Positions 25,978 to 35,356 are shown, counted from the stretch's first letter. The stretch is DNA of 64,000 bases from Acidimicrobiales bacterium (GCA_041394245.1 JAWKIR010000004.1:372001-436000), one strand, 5' to 3'. The notes: generated from the sequence alone by a model not told the origin. Numbers and translations: made by a program.

Positions 25978-27456
25978 GTGAACCGACGCGTCCTCGCCGG
26001 CCTCATCTTGGCCATGGCGCTTCCCGCGCTCGACCTCATGGCGCTCGGCGCCGCCGCGCCCGAGATCGCCGGAGACCTCGGACGGCTCGACCAGGTGGCG
26101 TGGCTCTTCGTCGCCTACCAGCTCGCGCTGGTGGTGTCGGTGCCCGTCTACGGGAAGCTCGGTGACCTGCACGGGCGGCGTACCGTGTTCCTGTCGTCGG
26201 TCACGGTCTTCACGTTGGCGTCGATGTTGGCGGGGTTCGCATGGTCCTTCCCCGTGCTGGTGATCAGCCGCATCGCACAGGGTCTCGGAGGTGGCGGCAT
26301 CCTCAGCCAGACCCATGCCGTCGTCGCCGATCTCGTGCCTCCTCGGGAGCGGGGGCGTTATTCGTGGATCACACCGACGGTCTGGACCATCGCGTCGTTC
26401 CTCGGCCCGGTCTTCGGTGGCGCGCTCGCCGAGCACGCGAGCTGGCGATGGATCTTCCTCGTCAACCTGCCGTTCGGGCTGATGTCGATCTGGTTCGTGC
26501 GCGACGCGTTCCCGAGTCGGTCCACGGGGGAGGTGCGCTCGTTCGACCTCCCGGGCGCGGTCCTGCTCGTGGTGTCGTACGGCGCCCTCGTGTTCTCGGT
26601 GTCGGTTGCCGGGGACCTGCTCGAGTGGAGCGATCCGGTCGTGCTCGTCGGACTCGTGGGCGGTGCGGCCCTCCTGGTCGGATTCGTGCTGCAGGAGCTC
26701 CGCTCCGTCGATCCGGTGATGCCCCTCTCGCTGCTGCGCATCCCGGTGGTTCGGGCCAGCGCGGCGACGACCTTCCTCATCGGCACCGTGAACTTCATGG
26801 CGGTCGCCTTCCTGCCGTTGATGCTGCAGGTGGTCACCGGCGTCGGGAGTACCGCCGCGGGGCTCGCCCTGCTCCCCACGACTCTCGGCATCGCGATCAC
26901 GAGCACGATCGTCGGCCGGCTGGTGGTGCGAACCGGGCACTATCGGATCTGGCCCGCCCTCGGGTCGGCGGTGTTCGCCGCCGGCTACTTCGTGCTGTCG
27001 TCGCTCGGTCCCGACCCCGCGACCACGGTGGTGTGGATCGGCACGGGCCTCCTCGGCCTCGGGATGGGCGCCGGGTCCCCGGTGTTCATGCTGTCGATGC
27101 AGAACGCCGTGCCGCACCGTGATGTGGGGGTGGTGTCGGCAATGGCGATGTTCTCGCGCAACACGGGACAGGCCTTCGGCGTCGCCATCGCCGGCGCACT
27201 TTTCGTCGGGCGGCTGTCGCACCATCTGGAGCGGTTGGTGCCGAGCGAGCGTCTCGCCGGGCTCGACATCGACGATCTACGCGGCGACATCGATGTCATC
27301 CGCGGACTCGAACCCGAGATCGAGGCGCTGGTGGCGGATGCGTTCCGCCTCGCGGTCACCGACGTGTTCACGATCGCCGCATGGGGCGGCGTGCTCTCGC
27401 TGATCGCGGCGTTGACGATTCCGCAGCTTCCCCTGCGCGAGACCAACGACGACTGA
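25978..27456 (+). CDS. MFS drug exporter, DHA2 (EmrB/QacA) type
   Basis: A 492-residue transporter with 14 predicted helices. It has KLGDLHGRRTVFL (loop 2-3 MFS motif), ISRIAQGLGGGGILSQ and TVWTIASFLGPVFGGALAE (the antiporter motif C region of DHA2 proteins). It probably exports toxic compounds with the proton gradient. It lies 21 bases after the histidine kinase and is likely in the same operon, so the two-component system may control it. Substrate unknown. Confidence 0.9.
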   Translation: MNRRVLAGLILAMALPALDLMALGAAAPEIAGDLGRLDQVAWLFVAYQLALVVSVPVYGKLGDLHGRRTVFLSSVTVFTLASMLAGFAWSFPVLVISRIAQGLGGGGILSQTHAVVADLVPPRERGRYSWITPTVWTIASFLGPVFGGALAEHASWRWIFLVNLPFGLMSIWFVRDAFPSRSTGEVRSFDLPGAVLLVVSYGALVFSVSVAGDLLEWSDPVVLVGLVGGAALLVGFVLQELRSVDPVMPLSLLRIPVVRASAATTFLIGTVNFMAVAFLPLMLQVVTGVGSTAAGLALLPTTLGIAITSTIVGRLVVRTGHYRIWPALGSAVFAAGYFVLSSLGPDPATTVVWIGTGLLGLGMGAGSPVFMLSMQNAVPHRDVGVVSAMAMFSRNTGQAFGVAIAGALFVGRLSHHLERLVPSERLAGLDIDDLRGDIDVIRGLEPEIEALVADAFRLAVTDVFTIAAWGGVLSLIAALTIPQLPLRETNDD

Positions 27457-27457
27457 A

Positions 27458-27766
27458 TCAGGCGGCGAGCGAGCGCGTCGCGACGCGCACGATGTCGTCG
27501 AGCGCGTCGACCAGTTCGGGCGAACGGTGGAACATGGCGTCGACGCCGTCGCCGGTCCAGGGCTCGCAGAGGGCTTCGGGAGGAAGGCCGGCCCGCACCC
27601 ATGCCGTGGCGATCCGGCGGATCGCGCTGTCGACGCGGGGGTCGGCGGCGCTCACGGACTGGCCGGCCATCTGGTCGAGGTCCCAGGCGCTGTCGTCGAC
27701 CAGCGGCCGACGCACGAGGTTGAGGCGGTAGCGCAACGCCTCTGCCGCGATCCTGGTGTGGTTCAC
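27458..27766 (-). CDS. Small hypothetical protein, 102 aa
   Basis: GTG start at 27766 preceded by GGGGAGG. The protein is helical (TRIAAEALRYRLNLVRRP, AIRRIATAWVRAGLPP, VDALDDIVRVATRSLAA), with no signal peptide and no recognised motif. It contains a conserved-looking AMFHRSPELVDALDD stretch. It is convergent with the MFS gene and has two DnaA-box-like sequences in its upstream region. Confidence 0.55.
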   Translation of the reverse strand: MNHTRIAAEALRYRLNLVRRPLVDDSAWDLDQMAGQSVSAADPRVDSAIRRIATAWVRAGLPPEALCEPWTGDGVDAMFHRSPELVDALDDIVRVATRSLAA

Positions 27767-27788
27767 CCGGTGCCTCCCCAAAGCAGCC

Positions 27789-27809
27789 TGTGGACAACTC
27801 TGTGGAGAG
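27789..27809. promoter_or_regulatory. Two DnaA-box-like nonamers
   Basis: TGTGGACAA (27789-27797; complement TTGTCCACA, the preferred actinobacterial DnaA box) and TGTGGAGAG (27801-27809), 12 bases apart in the same orientation, about 23 bases upstream of a small gene. A perfect GAGGAT-N4-ATCCTC hairpin follows at 27807-27822. Possible DnaA control site; too few boxes for an origin. Confidence 0.35.
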
Positions 27810-27872
27810 GATAGGAATCCTCGCGCGGGGAGCGGTGGATCCCCCGCTTGCCGCGCGATCAGCACAGGTGGG

Positions 27873-28880
27873 TCATCGCCCGGACGGGCGACCCGAGGGG
27901 CAGCATCCTTCGGCACAGGGATTCGGACGCTCGGGAAGTGCGCTGAGCGCCCGCCGGGGAGACGCGTGGAGCCGCTCGGCGACGAGTTCGGCCCACATGG
28001 CGACGAAGCGGGGATCGGGGCCCGTACCCGGCGTCGCCGCCCGCTCGATACGAATCCCCAGCTCGTCGGCCGTCGCCCGGGCTTCGGTGTCGAGGTCCCA
28101 GACCACCTCCATGTGGTCGGAGACGAACCCGATCGGGACGATGACGGCGGCATCGGTTCCGTGCGCGGCGAGGTCGCGCAGATGGTCGTTGATGTCGGGT
28201 TCGAGCCAGGGGACGGTCGGCGGTCCCGATCGGCTCTGCCACGCGAGCGTCCAAGAAGACTCCGGTGCGGCCGACGCGACCAATTCGGCCGTTGCCCGCA
28301 GCTGTGCTTCGTAGTCCGACGTTGCCGCCATCGCGGTGGGGATCGAGTGCGCGGTGAACACCAGCGGCGTGGCCCGGCCGAGCCGATCGATCGCCGTGCG
28401 GACCCCGTCGCGGAACGGTTCCACGAAACCCGGGTGGTCGAAATAGTGCCGCACCTTCTCGATGACCGGCGCCGACGCACCCACCTGCGCCCTGGCCTTC
28501 TCGATGTCGTCGAGGTACTGGCGACAACCGGAGTGCGAGCTGTAGGCGCTGGTGACGATCGCCAGCGCTCGGGTCACCCCGTCGTCGGCCATCTGCTGCA
28601 CCGTCGCCGCCAGGTACGGATGCCAGTTGCGATTGCCCCAGTACACGGGAAGGGGGTCGCCCGACCGGCGGAGCTCCTCGTCGAGCGCGGCGACGAGGCG
28701 TCGGCACTGCTCGTTGATCGGCGAGATCCCGTCGAAGTGCGCATAGTGCGCGCCCACGACGGCGAGCCGTTCGTCGGGGATGTCGCGACCACGGGTCACG
28801 TTGCGCAGAAACGGGACCACGTCGTCGGGACCCTCGGGGCCCCCGAACGACACCACCAACACGGCATCGAAATCCGTCAC
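27873..28880 (-). CDS. hemH: Ferrochelatase / coproporphyrin III ferrochelatase
   Basis: A 335-residue class II chelatase that inserts Fe2+ into a porphyrin; actinobacterial members are known to act on coproporphyrin III. Visible motifs: VLVVSFGGPEGPDDVVPFL at the start, YAHFDGISPINEQCRRL, SAYSSHSGCRQYLDDI, TAHSIPTAM (catalytic His) and IVPIGFVSDHMEVVWDLD. The C-terminus NPCAEGCC plus an internal Cys could bind a 2Fe-2S cluster as in other actinobacterial enzymes. The start is GTG 28880, seven bases after TAGCCT (28893-28888). Confidence 0.94.
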   Translation of the reverse strand: MTDFDAVLVVSFGGPEGPDDVVPFLRNVTRGRDIPDERLAVVGAHYAHFDGISPINEQCRRLVAALDEELRRSGDPLPVYWGNRNWHPYLAATVQQMADDGVTRALAIVTSAYSSHSGCRQYLDDIEKARAQVGASAPVIEKVRHYFDHPGFVEPFRDGVRTAIDRLGRATPLVFTAHSIPTAMAATSDYEAQLRATAELVASAAPESSWTLAWQSRSGPPTVPWLEPDINDHLRDLAAHGTDAAVIVPIGFVSDHMEVVWDLDTEARATADELGIRIERAATPGTGPDPRFVAMWAELVAERLHASPRRALSALPERPNPCAEGCCPSGRPSGR

Positions 28881-29014
28881 ACGCCCGAGGCTACCGAGCG
28901 TGGCCGCGGCTTTCGTTCGGAGCGTCGATGTGGCTAGGGTCCTCGGGTCCTCCGGGTGGAGTGCGATCCGACGTCCGTCGGCGCGCACGCGTGTCCGCCC
29001 ACGGGTCTTCCGTC

Positions 29015-29914
29015 ATGCATTCGCTCTCGCTTCCCCGTCGTCGACACCGCTGGCTCGGTGGGCTGCTCGTCGCCTCCGCCGTCGCCACCCTGCTCGGGTT
29101 CGGTTCGTTCGCCTCGGCCGACGAGATCGAGGAGCTGCGCAACGGCATTCCCACCGGCGAAGCGGTACGGCAGGAGATCAGTCGACTCTCGGACGAGCGC
29201 GACGGACTCCTGACGGCGCTCAGCGGAGCCGAGTCGGATCTCGCTGCCGTCCTCGAGGAGCGGGGTCGCTTCGACGACGATCAGCGGCGGTTGGCTTCAC
29301 AGATCGAAGCGGCGACCGACCACCTGCGAACCGTGGCGGTGCGTGCCTTCGTCTCCGGCGGCGACATGGGGGAGCTGCAGTTCCTCGTCAACGTCACCTC
29401 GGTCTCGGATCTGAGCTGGCGTCGACACCTGCTGCGCAACCATGCCGGTTCGTCGCACGAGGCCCTGGAACGCCTCCGGGACCTGGAGGCCGAGGCCAGC
29501 GACGAAGTGCGCGAGAGCATCGAGAACGCGGAACGGCTCCGTGCCGAGATCGCCTCGCTCGAGCTCGAGATCGCGGCGATCGAGCCCCGCATCGCCGAGA
29601 CCCGTGAGCTCCAACCGCTCGCCGACGCCTGGGACCGCGCCGCGATCGCCATGAAGGAAGGCCCCTACGGCATCGCGCCGGCCGACAAGTGGGAGATGCT
29701 GCGGTTCTGCGAGTCGACGAACAACTATCGGGCGACCTCGCCGACGGGTGCGTATCGCGGTGCGTACCAGTTCGACTACGCGACCTGGCAGACGGTCGGC
29801 GGCACCGGCGATCCGGCGGCCGCTCCTCCCGCAGAACAGGACGCCCGCGCTCGAGAGCTCTACGCCCGCCGCGGGGACGCGCCGTGGCCCGAGTGCGGCT
29901 ACCACCTGCGGTAG
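29015..29914 (+). CDS. Secreted coiled-coil protein with Rpf-like transglycosylase domain
   Basis: 299 residues. Signal peptide around residues 13-36 (WLGGLLVASAVATLLGFG). A long coiled coil, about 38-200 (EAVRQEISRLSDERDGLL, RLRAEIASLELEIAAIEPR), resembles PcsB/RipC-type N-terminal domains. The C-terminal domain, about 215-299, is Rpf-like: WEMLRFCESTNNYR (catalytic Glu), GAYRGAYQFDYATW, and RGDAPWPECG with its paired Cys. It likely cleaves peptidoglycan during growth or division. An upstream GTG at 28991 would lengthen the N-terminus by eight residues. Confidence 0.88.
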   Translation: MHSLSLPRRRHRWLGGLLVASAVATLLGFGSFASADEIEELRNGIPTGEAVRQEISRLSDERDGLLTALSGAESDLAAVLEERGRFDDDQRRLASQIEAATDHLRTVAVRAFVSGGDMGELQFLVNVTSVSDLSWRRHLLRNHAGSSHEALERLRDLEAEASDEVRESIENAERLRAEIASLELEIAAIEPRIAETRELQPLADAWDRAAIAMKEGPYGIAPADKWEMLRFCESTNNYRATSPTGAYRGAYQFDYATWQTVGGTGDPAAAPPAEQDARARELYARRGDAPWPECGYHLR

Positions 29915-29927
29915 CCGGAGGTGATGC

Positions 29928-30263
29928 TCAGCCGCCGAGAAGGCGGCGGGCGGCGCCGGCGACACGGCCGGGGCGTGGTGGCTCCCACCCGTCGGGCACG
30001 AGGTGCGGAGCCTTCTCCGACAACACCGTGATCACGTCGTCGGCCGACGGGTTGACGAGGCCGACCCCGTCGACGACCACGGTCGGGACCGTTTCGTTGC
30101 CGTTGGCCCACTGGCGCACGGTGGCGGCATCGGCCGGGTTGTCCCAGATGTTGTGCTTGTGCATGGGGACTCCCTGCTTGCTCAGGCTGCGGTCGAGCAT
30201 CATGCAGAAGCCACACCCCGGACGCCAGTAGAAGTCGACCCCGGTGATCTTCGCGTCGTTCAT
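29928..30263 (-). CDS. Glutaredoxin/mycoredoxin-like protein
   Basis: A 111-residue thioredoxin-fold protein with the active site DFYWRPGCGFC (C17-G-F-C20), the cis-Pro motif VPTVVVDG and the GLVNPSADDV helix. A basic C-terminal extension (RPGRVAGAARRLLGG) follows. Actinobacterial proteins of this size reduce mycothiol mixed disulfides; that assignment is inferred. It lies convergent with the Rpf-like gene and 37 bases upstream of the enoyl-CoA hydratase stop. Confidence 0.88.
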   Translation of the reverse strand: MNDAKITGVDFYWRPGCGFCMMLDRSLSKQGVPMHKHNIWDNPADAATVRQWANGNETVPTVVVDGVGLVNPSADDVITVLSEKAPHLVPDGWEPPRPGRVAGAARRLLGG

Positions 30264-30300
30264 GCCGACCAGAACCGGTTGAACGTCGGGTTTCTTCCCG

Positions 30301-31005
30301 TCATGGCTTGACCGTGAACGCCGACATGTCTTCGTCGAGCGACCGATGGGCCAGATCGATCATCGCCTGGCGAGCGTTCTTGCGGGTCCTTGCGAACCCC
30401 GACGGGCTCAGCGCGTCGGCATGCCCCCGCGCGAGCTCGAGCACGGTCGACTCCATCTCGGCTGCGGGGACGACTCGGTCGAGAAAGCCGACGTCGACGG
30501 CGTCGGTCGGGGAGTACACGGTGCCGAGCAGGGTCGCCGCGGTGAAGTGACGCCGGGACAGCCGCTCACGAGCGAGTTCCGTGGCGAAGATCGGCAGCGG
30601 CATACCGATGGTGGTCTCGGGGAGGCCGACCTTTCCGGGGGAGTCGGTGGCGATGCGCACGTCGCACGACAGCAACACGACGGCGCCGGCGGCGAGGGCG
30701 TGGCCGTCGGAGCCGGCGAGCACGGGGGCAGGGAAGCCGTAGAGCCGCAGGCACAACTCGGCGCCCTTCCTGACCATCGCCTGGGCCGCCTCGGGCCCCT
30801 CCTTCATCACGGTGAGGTCGAAACCGGCGCTGAACTTCCCCTCGCGTCCGAACAGCACGACAGCCTTGGCGTCGGCGGCGGCGTCGAGGGCGGCGTTGAT
30901 GCCGTCCATCGTCGCGTGGCCGAGGGCGTTGGCTTTGCCGTCATCGATGCGGATCACGGCGAGATCGTCGGCGATCTCGAAGGAGACGGTGTCGTGGGTA
31001 GTCAT
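30301..31005 (-). CDS. Enoyl-CoA hydratase/isomerase (crotonase) family protein
   Basis: A 234-residue crotonase-fold protein. The oxyanion-hole segments are visible in LFGREGKFSAGFDLTVM and AGSDGHALAAGAVVLLS, followed by DVRIATDSPGKVGLPETTIG. It lacks the long C-terminal helices of larger members. The exact reaction (hydratase, isomerase or hydrolase) cannot be read from the sequence. The ATG lies seven bases after TATCGT (31018-31013), suggesting a leaderless transcript. Confidence 0.88.
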   Translation of the reverse strand: MTTHDTVSFEIADDLAVIRIDDGKANALGHATMDGINAALDAAADAKAVVLFGREGKFSAGFDLTVMKEGPEAAQAMVRKGAELCLRLYGFPAPVLAGSDGHALAAGAVVLLSCDVRIATDSPGKVGLPETTIGMPLPIFATELARERLSRRHFTAATLLGTVYSPTDAVDVGFLDRVVPAAEMESTVLELARGHADALSPSGFARTRKNARQAMIDLAHRSLDEDMSAFTVKP

Positions 31006-31034
31006 GGCGGCGACGATAGCGGTCGACGCCGCCG

Positions 31035-31763
31035 TCAGTCGGCCCGAGGGTCGTACTCGTCGGGGATCGACTCCGGATCCAGGTCGAGCACCTCGCAGTA
31101 GGCGGCGACCCACGCGCCGTAGCCCGCGTCGCTCGGGTGGAACCGGTCCGATGCCCAGCCCCGCCGACCGGTCACGAGGTGGGGGACCACATCGGCGACC
31201 GCGATGCCCCGACGCGCAGCCGTGCGCCGTACCGATCGGTTGACCCATCGCCCCGAAGGGCTCACGGACGGCGCCGGGAGGGTCGACACGATCGCGTGGG
31301 TGGGGAGTTCGTCGATCAACTCGTTGACGCGGGCCGAAACCGACGGGGGGTGTGGGTTGCGCATGAGGTCGTTGGATCCGACCCCGCAGGTGACGAGGCT
31401 CGGCGTCTGTTCGAGCTGCTCGAGCAGCGGCAGCTGATCGCGTCGGACCTGATGGCTGCGGGCGCCGGAGCGGCTGAGATTGATGATCCCGTGCGGGCGG
31501 CCGTCCGCAGCGAGACCGCCGGCGATACGTGCGACCCAGCTCCGCGACAGCGACGTCGCGCCGACGCCCTGGGCGATGGAGTCGCCGAGTACGACCCAGA
31601 CCGGGTGACTTCCGGTGAGTGCCGACTGGGCGATCTCGCGCCACTCCGCTTCGCGCGGGTTGACCTGGGCTGCAACGGCGCGGGTGCCGCCGCTGACCGC
31701 GCTGATCGTGCGGGTGAACGGGCGCGGCGCCCACGGCTCGCGCTCGTGGAGCGCGGCGATCAC
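31035..31763 (-). CDS. SGNH/GDSL-family hydrolase
   Basis: A 242-residue esterase-type protein. Block I is VVLGDSIAQGVGA with catalytic Ser62, the block II Gly region is RSGARSHQVRRDQLP, block III is VGSNDLMRNPH with Asn131, and block V is SDRFHPSDAGYGAW with Asp206 and His209. No signal peptide is visible. Such proteins hydrolyse esters of lipids or acylated sugars; the substrate is unknown. GTG start; divergent from the ABC-F gene with 60 bases between. Confidence 0.85.
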   Translation of the reverse strand: MIAALHEREPWAPRPFTRTISAVSGGTRAVAAQVNPREAEWREIAQSALTGSHPVWVVLGDSIAQGVGATSLSRSWVARIAGGLAADGRPHGIINLSRSGARSHQVRRDQLPLLEQLEQTPSLVTCGVGSNDLMRNPHPPSVSARVNELIDELPTHAIVSTLPAPSVSPSGRWVNRSVRRTAARRGIAVADVVPHLVTGRRGWASDRFHPSDAGYGAWVAAYCEVLDLDPESIPDEYDPRAD

Positions 31764-31823
31764 GGGGTGGTGATCGCCTCGGTGGTGATCGGGTTCGTCC
31801 GTCGGAGGCTTAGTCTGCGCCAC

Positions 31824-33572
31824 GTGATCCTTGTCGACCTCGATCGAGTCAGCATGAGTCGTCCGAACCGGTCGCTCTTCAGCGACGTGTCGGTGACCGT
31901 GTCGGCCGGCGACCGACTGGGGGTTGTCGGGATCAACGGTACCGGCAAGTCCACGCTGCTCTCGGTCATCGCCGGAACACGCGAGCCCGAGGGTGGAACG
32001 ATCCGTCGGGGCCGCGAGGTCTCGATCGCCGTGGTCGACCAGGTCACCCGCCTGGTGCCCGGAACGGTGCGCGACGCGGTTGGCGCCGGTTGGCGCGGCG
32101 AGGCCGCGCTCGATCGTCTCGGCGTGGGCGACCTCATGGACCGATCGACCGCCGAACTCTCGGGTGGCCAGGAGAAGCGCGTCGCGCTCGCCCAAGCCGT
32201 CGTGGCCGACGCCGACCTGCTGGTGCTCGACGAGCCGACCAACCATCTCGACGTCGATGCCATCGAATGGCTGGAGAACGAGCTGTCGGCATTCCGGGGC
32301 GGACTGGTCCTCGTCACCCACGACCGAGCAGTGCTCGACGCCCTCACCACCAGGATCCTCGAGCTCGACCGCGGGTCGGCGTATCTCCACGACGGTGGCT
32401 ACGCCGGCTATCTCGAGGGGCGGGCCGCTCGAGAGGAACGGGCGGCGGCATCGGAGTCGACACGCCGCAACCTGGCTCGACGCGAGCTCGCGTGGCTGCG
32501 ACGAGGAGCCAAGGCCCGGACCCGCAAGAGTCGGTCCCGCATCGACCGGGCGAACGAACTGATCGAGGGTGGCCCCCAGGCGGCGGCGCGCGAAGGCGAC
32601 CTCGACCTCGCCCAACTGCACAAGGGCACTCCCCGGCTCGGCGACCAGGTCATCGAACTGCACGACGTCACGGTCGGGTTCGAGGGTGCCGAGCCGCTCG
32701 TCGAAGGGCTCGATCTGCTGTTGGACCGCCGCGACCGCCTCGGCATCGTCGGTGCCAACGGCAGCGGCAAGTCGACGCTGCTCGACGTGCTGGCGGGACG
32801 CCGTGCCCCCCTCGCCGGCGAGATCGTCGTGGGGCCGACCGCGCAGATCGGGCTGCACGACCAGCGGGGCCGAGACCTGCCGCCGAAGGCGAGGGTCCGT
32901 GATCTCATGGCCGGCGACGGGGCCGAACCCGACTGGTGGGACATCGCCCTGCTCGAACGGTTCTGGTTCGACTCCGACACCCAGCGCTCGCCCATCGAGT
33001 TGCTGTCGGGCGGGGAGCGGCGCCGGATCCAGCTCGTGTTGACGCTGGCCGACAAGCCCAACGTCCTCCTGCTCGACGAGCCGACGAACGATCTCGACCT
33101 CGACACGCTCCGGGCCCTCGAGGACTTCCTCGACGACTGGCCGGGCGCGGTGGTGGTGGTGAGTCACGACCGGACGTTCCTCGACCGGACGGTCGACGAC
33201 GTGCTCGTCATCGACAACGGTCGCGCCCAGCGGTGGCCGGGTGGGTACGAGCAGTGGTTGCAGGACCGACGAACCCACGGGAACCGGGGCAGCGTGGCGT
33301 CGTCGACCCCGGTCGAACGGGCATCGAAACAGGCGCGTCCGGCATCCGGCGGGCGGAGCCACAGCACGATCCGCCACGAGTTGAAGGCGACCGAGAAGCA
33401 GCTGAGCACGCTCCAGAAGCAGCGGGCGAGGCTCGACGGTGATCTTGCCGAGGCCGGCACCGACCATGTGCGCCTGGCAGCGGTCGGTGAGGCGATCGCG
33501 GCCTGCGACCGCGAGGTGGCGGAGGTCGAGGAGCGATGGCTCGAGCTCTCCGAGGAGCTCGAAAGCCGATGA
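31824..33572 (+). CDS. ABC-F family ATPase (Uup-like)
   Basis: A 582-residue protein with two ABC domains and no membrane segments. Walker A motifs are GINGTGKST and GANGSGKST, signature motifs LSGGQEKR and LSGGERRR, and Walker B motifs LLVLDEPTNHLD and VLLLDEPTNDLD. The interdomain linker is basic and helical (RRELAWLRRGAKARTRKSR), as in ribosome-acting ABC-F proteins. The C-terminal coiled coil (ELKATEKQLSTLQKQRARL) matches Uup. GTG start seven bases after TAGTCT (31811-31816). The role is probably in translation or ribosome rescue. Confidence 0.93.
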   Translation: MILVDLDRVSMSRPNRSLFSDVSVTVSAGDRLGVVGINGTGKSTLLSVIAGTREPEGGTIRRGREVSIAVVDQVTRLVPGTVRDAVGAGWRGEAALDRLGVGDLMDRSTAELSGGQEKRVALAQAVVADADLLVLDEPTNHLDVDAIEWLENELSAFRGGLVLVTHDRAVLDALTTRILELDRGSAYLHDGGYAGYLEGRAAREERAAASESTRRNLARRELAWLRRGAKARTRKSRSRIDRANELIEGGPQAAAREGDLDLAQLHKGTPRLGDQVIELHDVTVGFEGAEPLVEGLDLLLDRRDRLGIVGANGSGKSTLLDVLAGRRAPLAGEIVVGPTAQIGLHDQRGRDLPPKARVRDLMAGDGAEPDWWDIALLERFWFDSDTQRSPIELLSGGERRRIQLVLTLADKPNVLLLDEPTNDLDLDTLRALEDFLDDWPGAVVVVSHDRTFLDRTVDDVLVIDNGRAQRWPGGYEQWLQDRRTHGNRGSVASSTPVERASKQARPASGGRSHSTIRHELKATEKQLSTLQKQRARLDGDLAEAGTDHVRLAAVGEAIAACDREVAEVEERWLELSEELESR

Positions 33573-33599
33573 CGAAGCGGCGTCGGTACCATGGGCGCC

Positions 33600-34241
33600 A
33601 TGTCTGAAACCGCCACCCCCGAGGCAGAAGCCGGCGCCACCGAGGTGCTGATCGTGACCGATGCGGCCCGGGCCACCGTGCTCGACATCCGGGCCAAGGA
33701 GGACGATGGCGAGCTGCTCGGCCTACGGGTCGAGGTCACCGGTGCATCCGGGGTCGACTACACCTACGACCTCTCGCTCGAGCCGATCGCCGAGGCCGAC
33801 GACGAGGATTTTGTTCGTGAACACGAGGGCCTGACGGTCATCGTTCCCGCCGCCAGCGTCGCCGCGCTCACCGGAGCGACGCTCGATCTCCCGTCGGTCG
33901 CCGGTCAGGGCGGCCTCGTGATCCGCAACCCGAACCGTCCGAATCCGCTCGGCGACCTCGGCCAGTTGGAGCTGACGGGGGATGCAGCCAACAAGATCAC
34001 GGTGCTGCTCGCGGAGCGGATCAACCCGGCGCTGGCGTCGCACGGAGGATTCGCCGAACTCGTCGGGGTCGAGGGCGAGAAGGCCTTCGTCACGATGGGC
34101 GGCGGTTGTCAGGGGTGCGCCATGAGCGCCGCCACGCTGCGCGAGGGCATCACGAAGGCGATTCTCGAGGCGGTCCCCGAGATCACCGAAGTGGTCGACA
34201 CGACCGACCACGACCAGGGCGAGAACCCCTACTACAGCTGA
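33600..34241 (+). CDS. nfuA: NfuA-like Fe-S cluster scaffold/carrier protein
   Basis: A 213-residue protein with two domains. Residues about 14-110 are a degenerate A-type (IscA/HesB) domain without the three Cys. Residues about 125-200 are a NifU C-terminal domain with MGGGCQGCAMSAATL (C170, C173), which binds a 4Fe-4S cluster at the dimer interface. It delivers clusters to target enzymes, possibly including MoaA in this window. The ATG is seven bases after TACCAT (33587-33592). Confidence 0.9.
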   Translation: MSETATPEAEAGATEVLIVTDAARATVLDIRAKEDDGELLGLRVEVTGASGVDYTYDLSLEPIAEADDEDFVREHEGLTVIVPAASVAALTGATLDLPSVAGQGGLVIRNPNRPNPLGDLGQLELTGDAANKITVLLAERINPALASHGGFAELVGVEGEKAFVTMGGGCQGCAMSAATLREGITKAILEAVPEITEVVDTTDHDQGENPYYS

Positions 34242-34318
34242 GCGCGGTAGGGCCTCGGCCCGGCGGTTCCCACGTGCCGACAGCACTGCGAGCCGACAGA
34301 ATTGCTAGGGTGCCATGC

Positions 34319-35356
34319 ATGCGGCAGATTCGGCGGTTCTCGGTCCTCTTGGTGTTGGCGCTCGCGTTGGTGGGTTGCGGGGACGGAGGCAGCCGCACCG
34401 AGACCTCGGCGGTCGAGACCCTGGGTGCGGCGTTGACCGGAGCCGCGGAGGCGAGTTCGTACCGCATCGAGGTGTCGACTGCGCAGACGATCTCGTCGAG
34501 TGCGTTGGGGATCGAAACCTCGACGGCGCTCGACCGTGAGCGGCCGGGGTCCGTTTCGGAGGTCACGCCGGACGGGTTCCATGGAATCGTCGACCTCGTG
34601 AGCCTGCTCGGCCCCGTCGCCGAAGGCGTGGGAGGGCCGCTCGAGATCGAGATGTGGGGTTCCGCCGACCGGTTCGTGTTCGACACGACGAGCTACGAGC
34701 GGCTTCAGGCACTCAACCCGCTCGGCGAGCTCGGCCCCTACCGGCCGGGTGTGTTCTCCGTCGACGCAGGCGCGCTCGGTGCGATGGGAAACGAGGAGGT
34801 GGTGGGCGCACTGGGGGGTGGAACCTTCGATCTGGCATCGCTGGCCGAGACACTGCCGGCGGCCCTGCGCGACGTGAGTGCCGACGAGGAACGACCGGGC
34901 ACCTATGTGGGAACGGCGTCGATCGCTGCCGTCAACACGGCACTGGGAACCGACGTGGAGGACATGGCCCGAGCGACGTCGGCCGGTATGGCGCTCAACC
35001 TCGACGTCGATCCGGAGGCTCTGGCCGCGGTCTATGTCGATTTCTACGAGAGTCAGGACGTCGAGGTGGTCGTCACCGTCGAAGCGGGCCTGCTGTCGAC
35101 CCTCGAGTACGAGATGGACATCGCACCGCTCTATGAGTTCCTGTTCGCCGACGACCGCGCGTCCGCCCTGTTCGGGGCCACGCCGAGCGAGGCCCGCGCG
35201 GCCCGGGAGGCCGTTGCCGACACCGTCTGGACGCAGTCGCTCTTCACGCGATTCGTCGCCGATCCGGACCTGGTCCTGCCGGTCGCTCCCGAGCCGACCG
35301 AGGATCGCACCGAGGAGATGGTCGAGTTCTTCGAGGCGTCGGGTCTGTTCGACTGA
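34319..35356 (+). CDS. Putative lipoprotein (LppX/LprG-like size)
   Basis: A 345-residue secreted lipoprotein. The signal peptide SVLLVLALALVGCGDGG has a good lipobox (LVGC), followed by a Ser/Thr-rich beta domain with alternating strands (ASSYRIEVSTAQTISSSALG, LEIEMWGSADRFVFDTT). I do not recognise a specific family, though mycobacterial LppX/LprG-type lipid carriers look similar in layout. TAGGGT (34306-34311) ends seven bases before this ATG, which selects it over an out-of-frame ATG at 34315. Confidence 0.75.
   Translation: MRQIRRFSVLLVLALALVGCGDGGSRTETSAVETLGAALTGAAEASSYRIEVSTAQTISSSALGIETSTALDRERPGSVSEVTPDGFHGIVDLVSLLGPVAEGVGGPLEIEMWGSADRFVFDTTSYERLQALNPLGELGPYRPGVFSVDAGALGAMGNEEVVGALGGGTFDLASLAETLPAALRDVSADEERPGTYVGTASIAAVNTALGTDVEDMARATSAGMALNLDVDPEALAAVYVDFYESQDVEVVVTVEAGLLSTLEYEMDIAPLYEFLFADDRASALFGATPSEARAAREAVADTVWTQSLFTRFVADPDLVLPVAPEPTEDRTEEMVEFFEASGLFD

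Noticed and set aside
27789..27822. Replication origin
   Set aside because: Only two DnaA-box-like sequences, no AT-rich unwinding element, and no dnaA/dnaN nearby.
31035..33467. 810-codon minus-strand frame ending in the SGNH hydrolase
   Set aside because: Only the last 242 codons encode a recognisable protein; the rest is antisense to the ABC-F gene.
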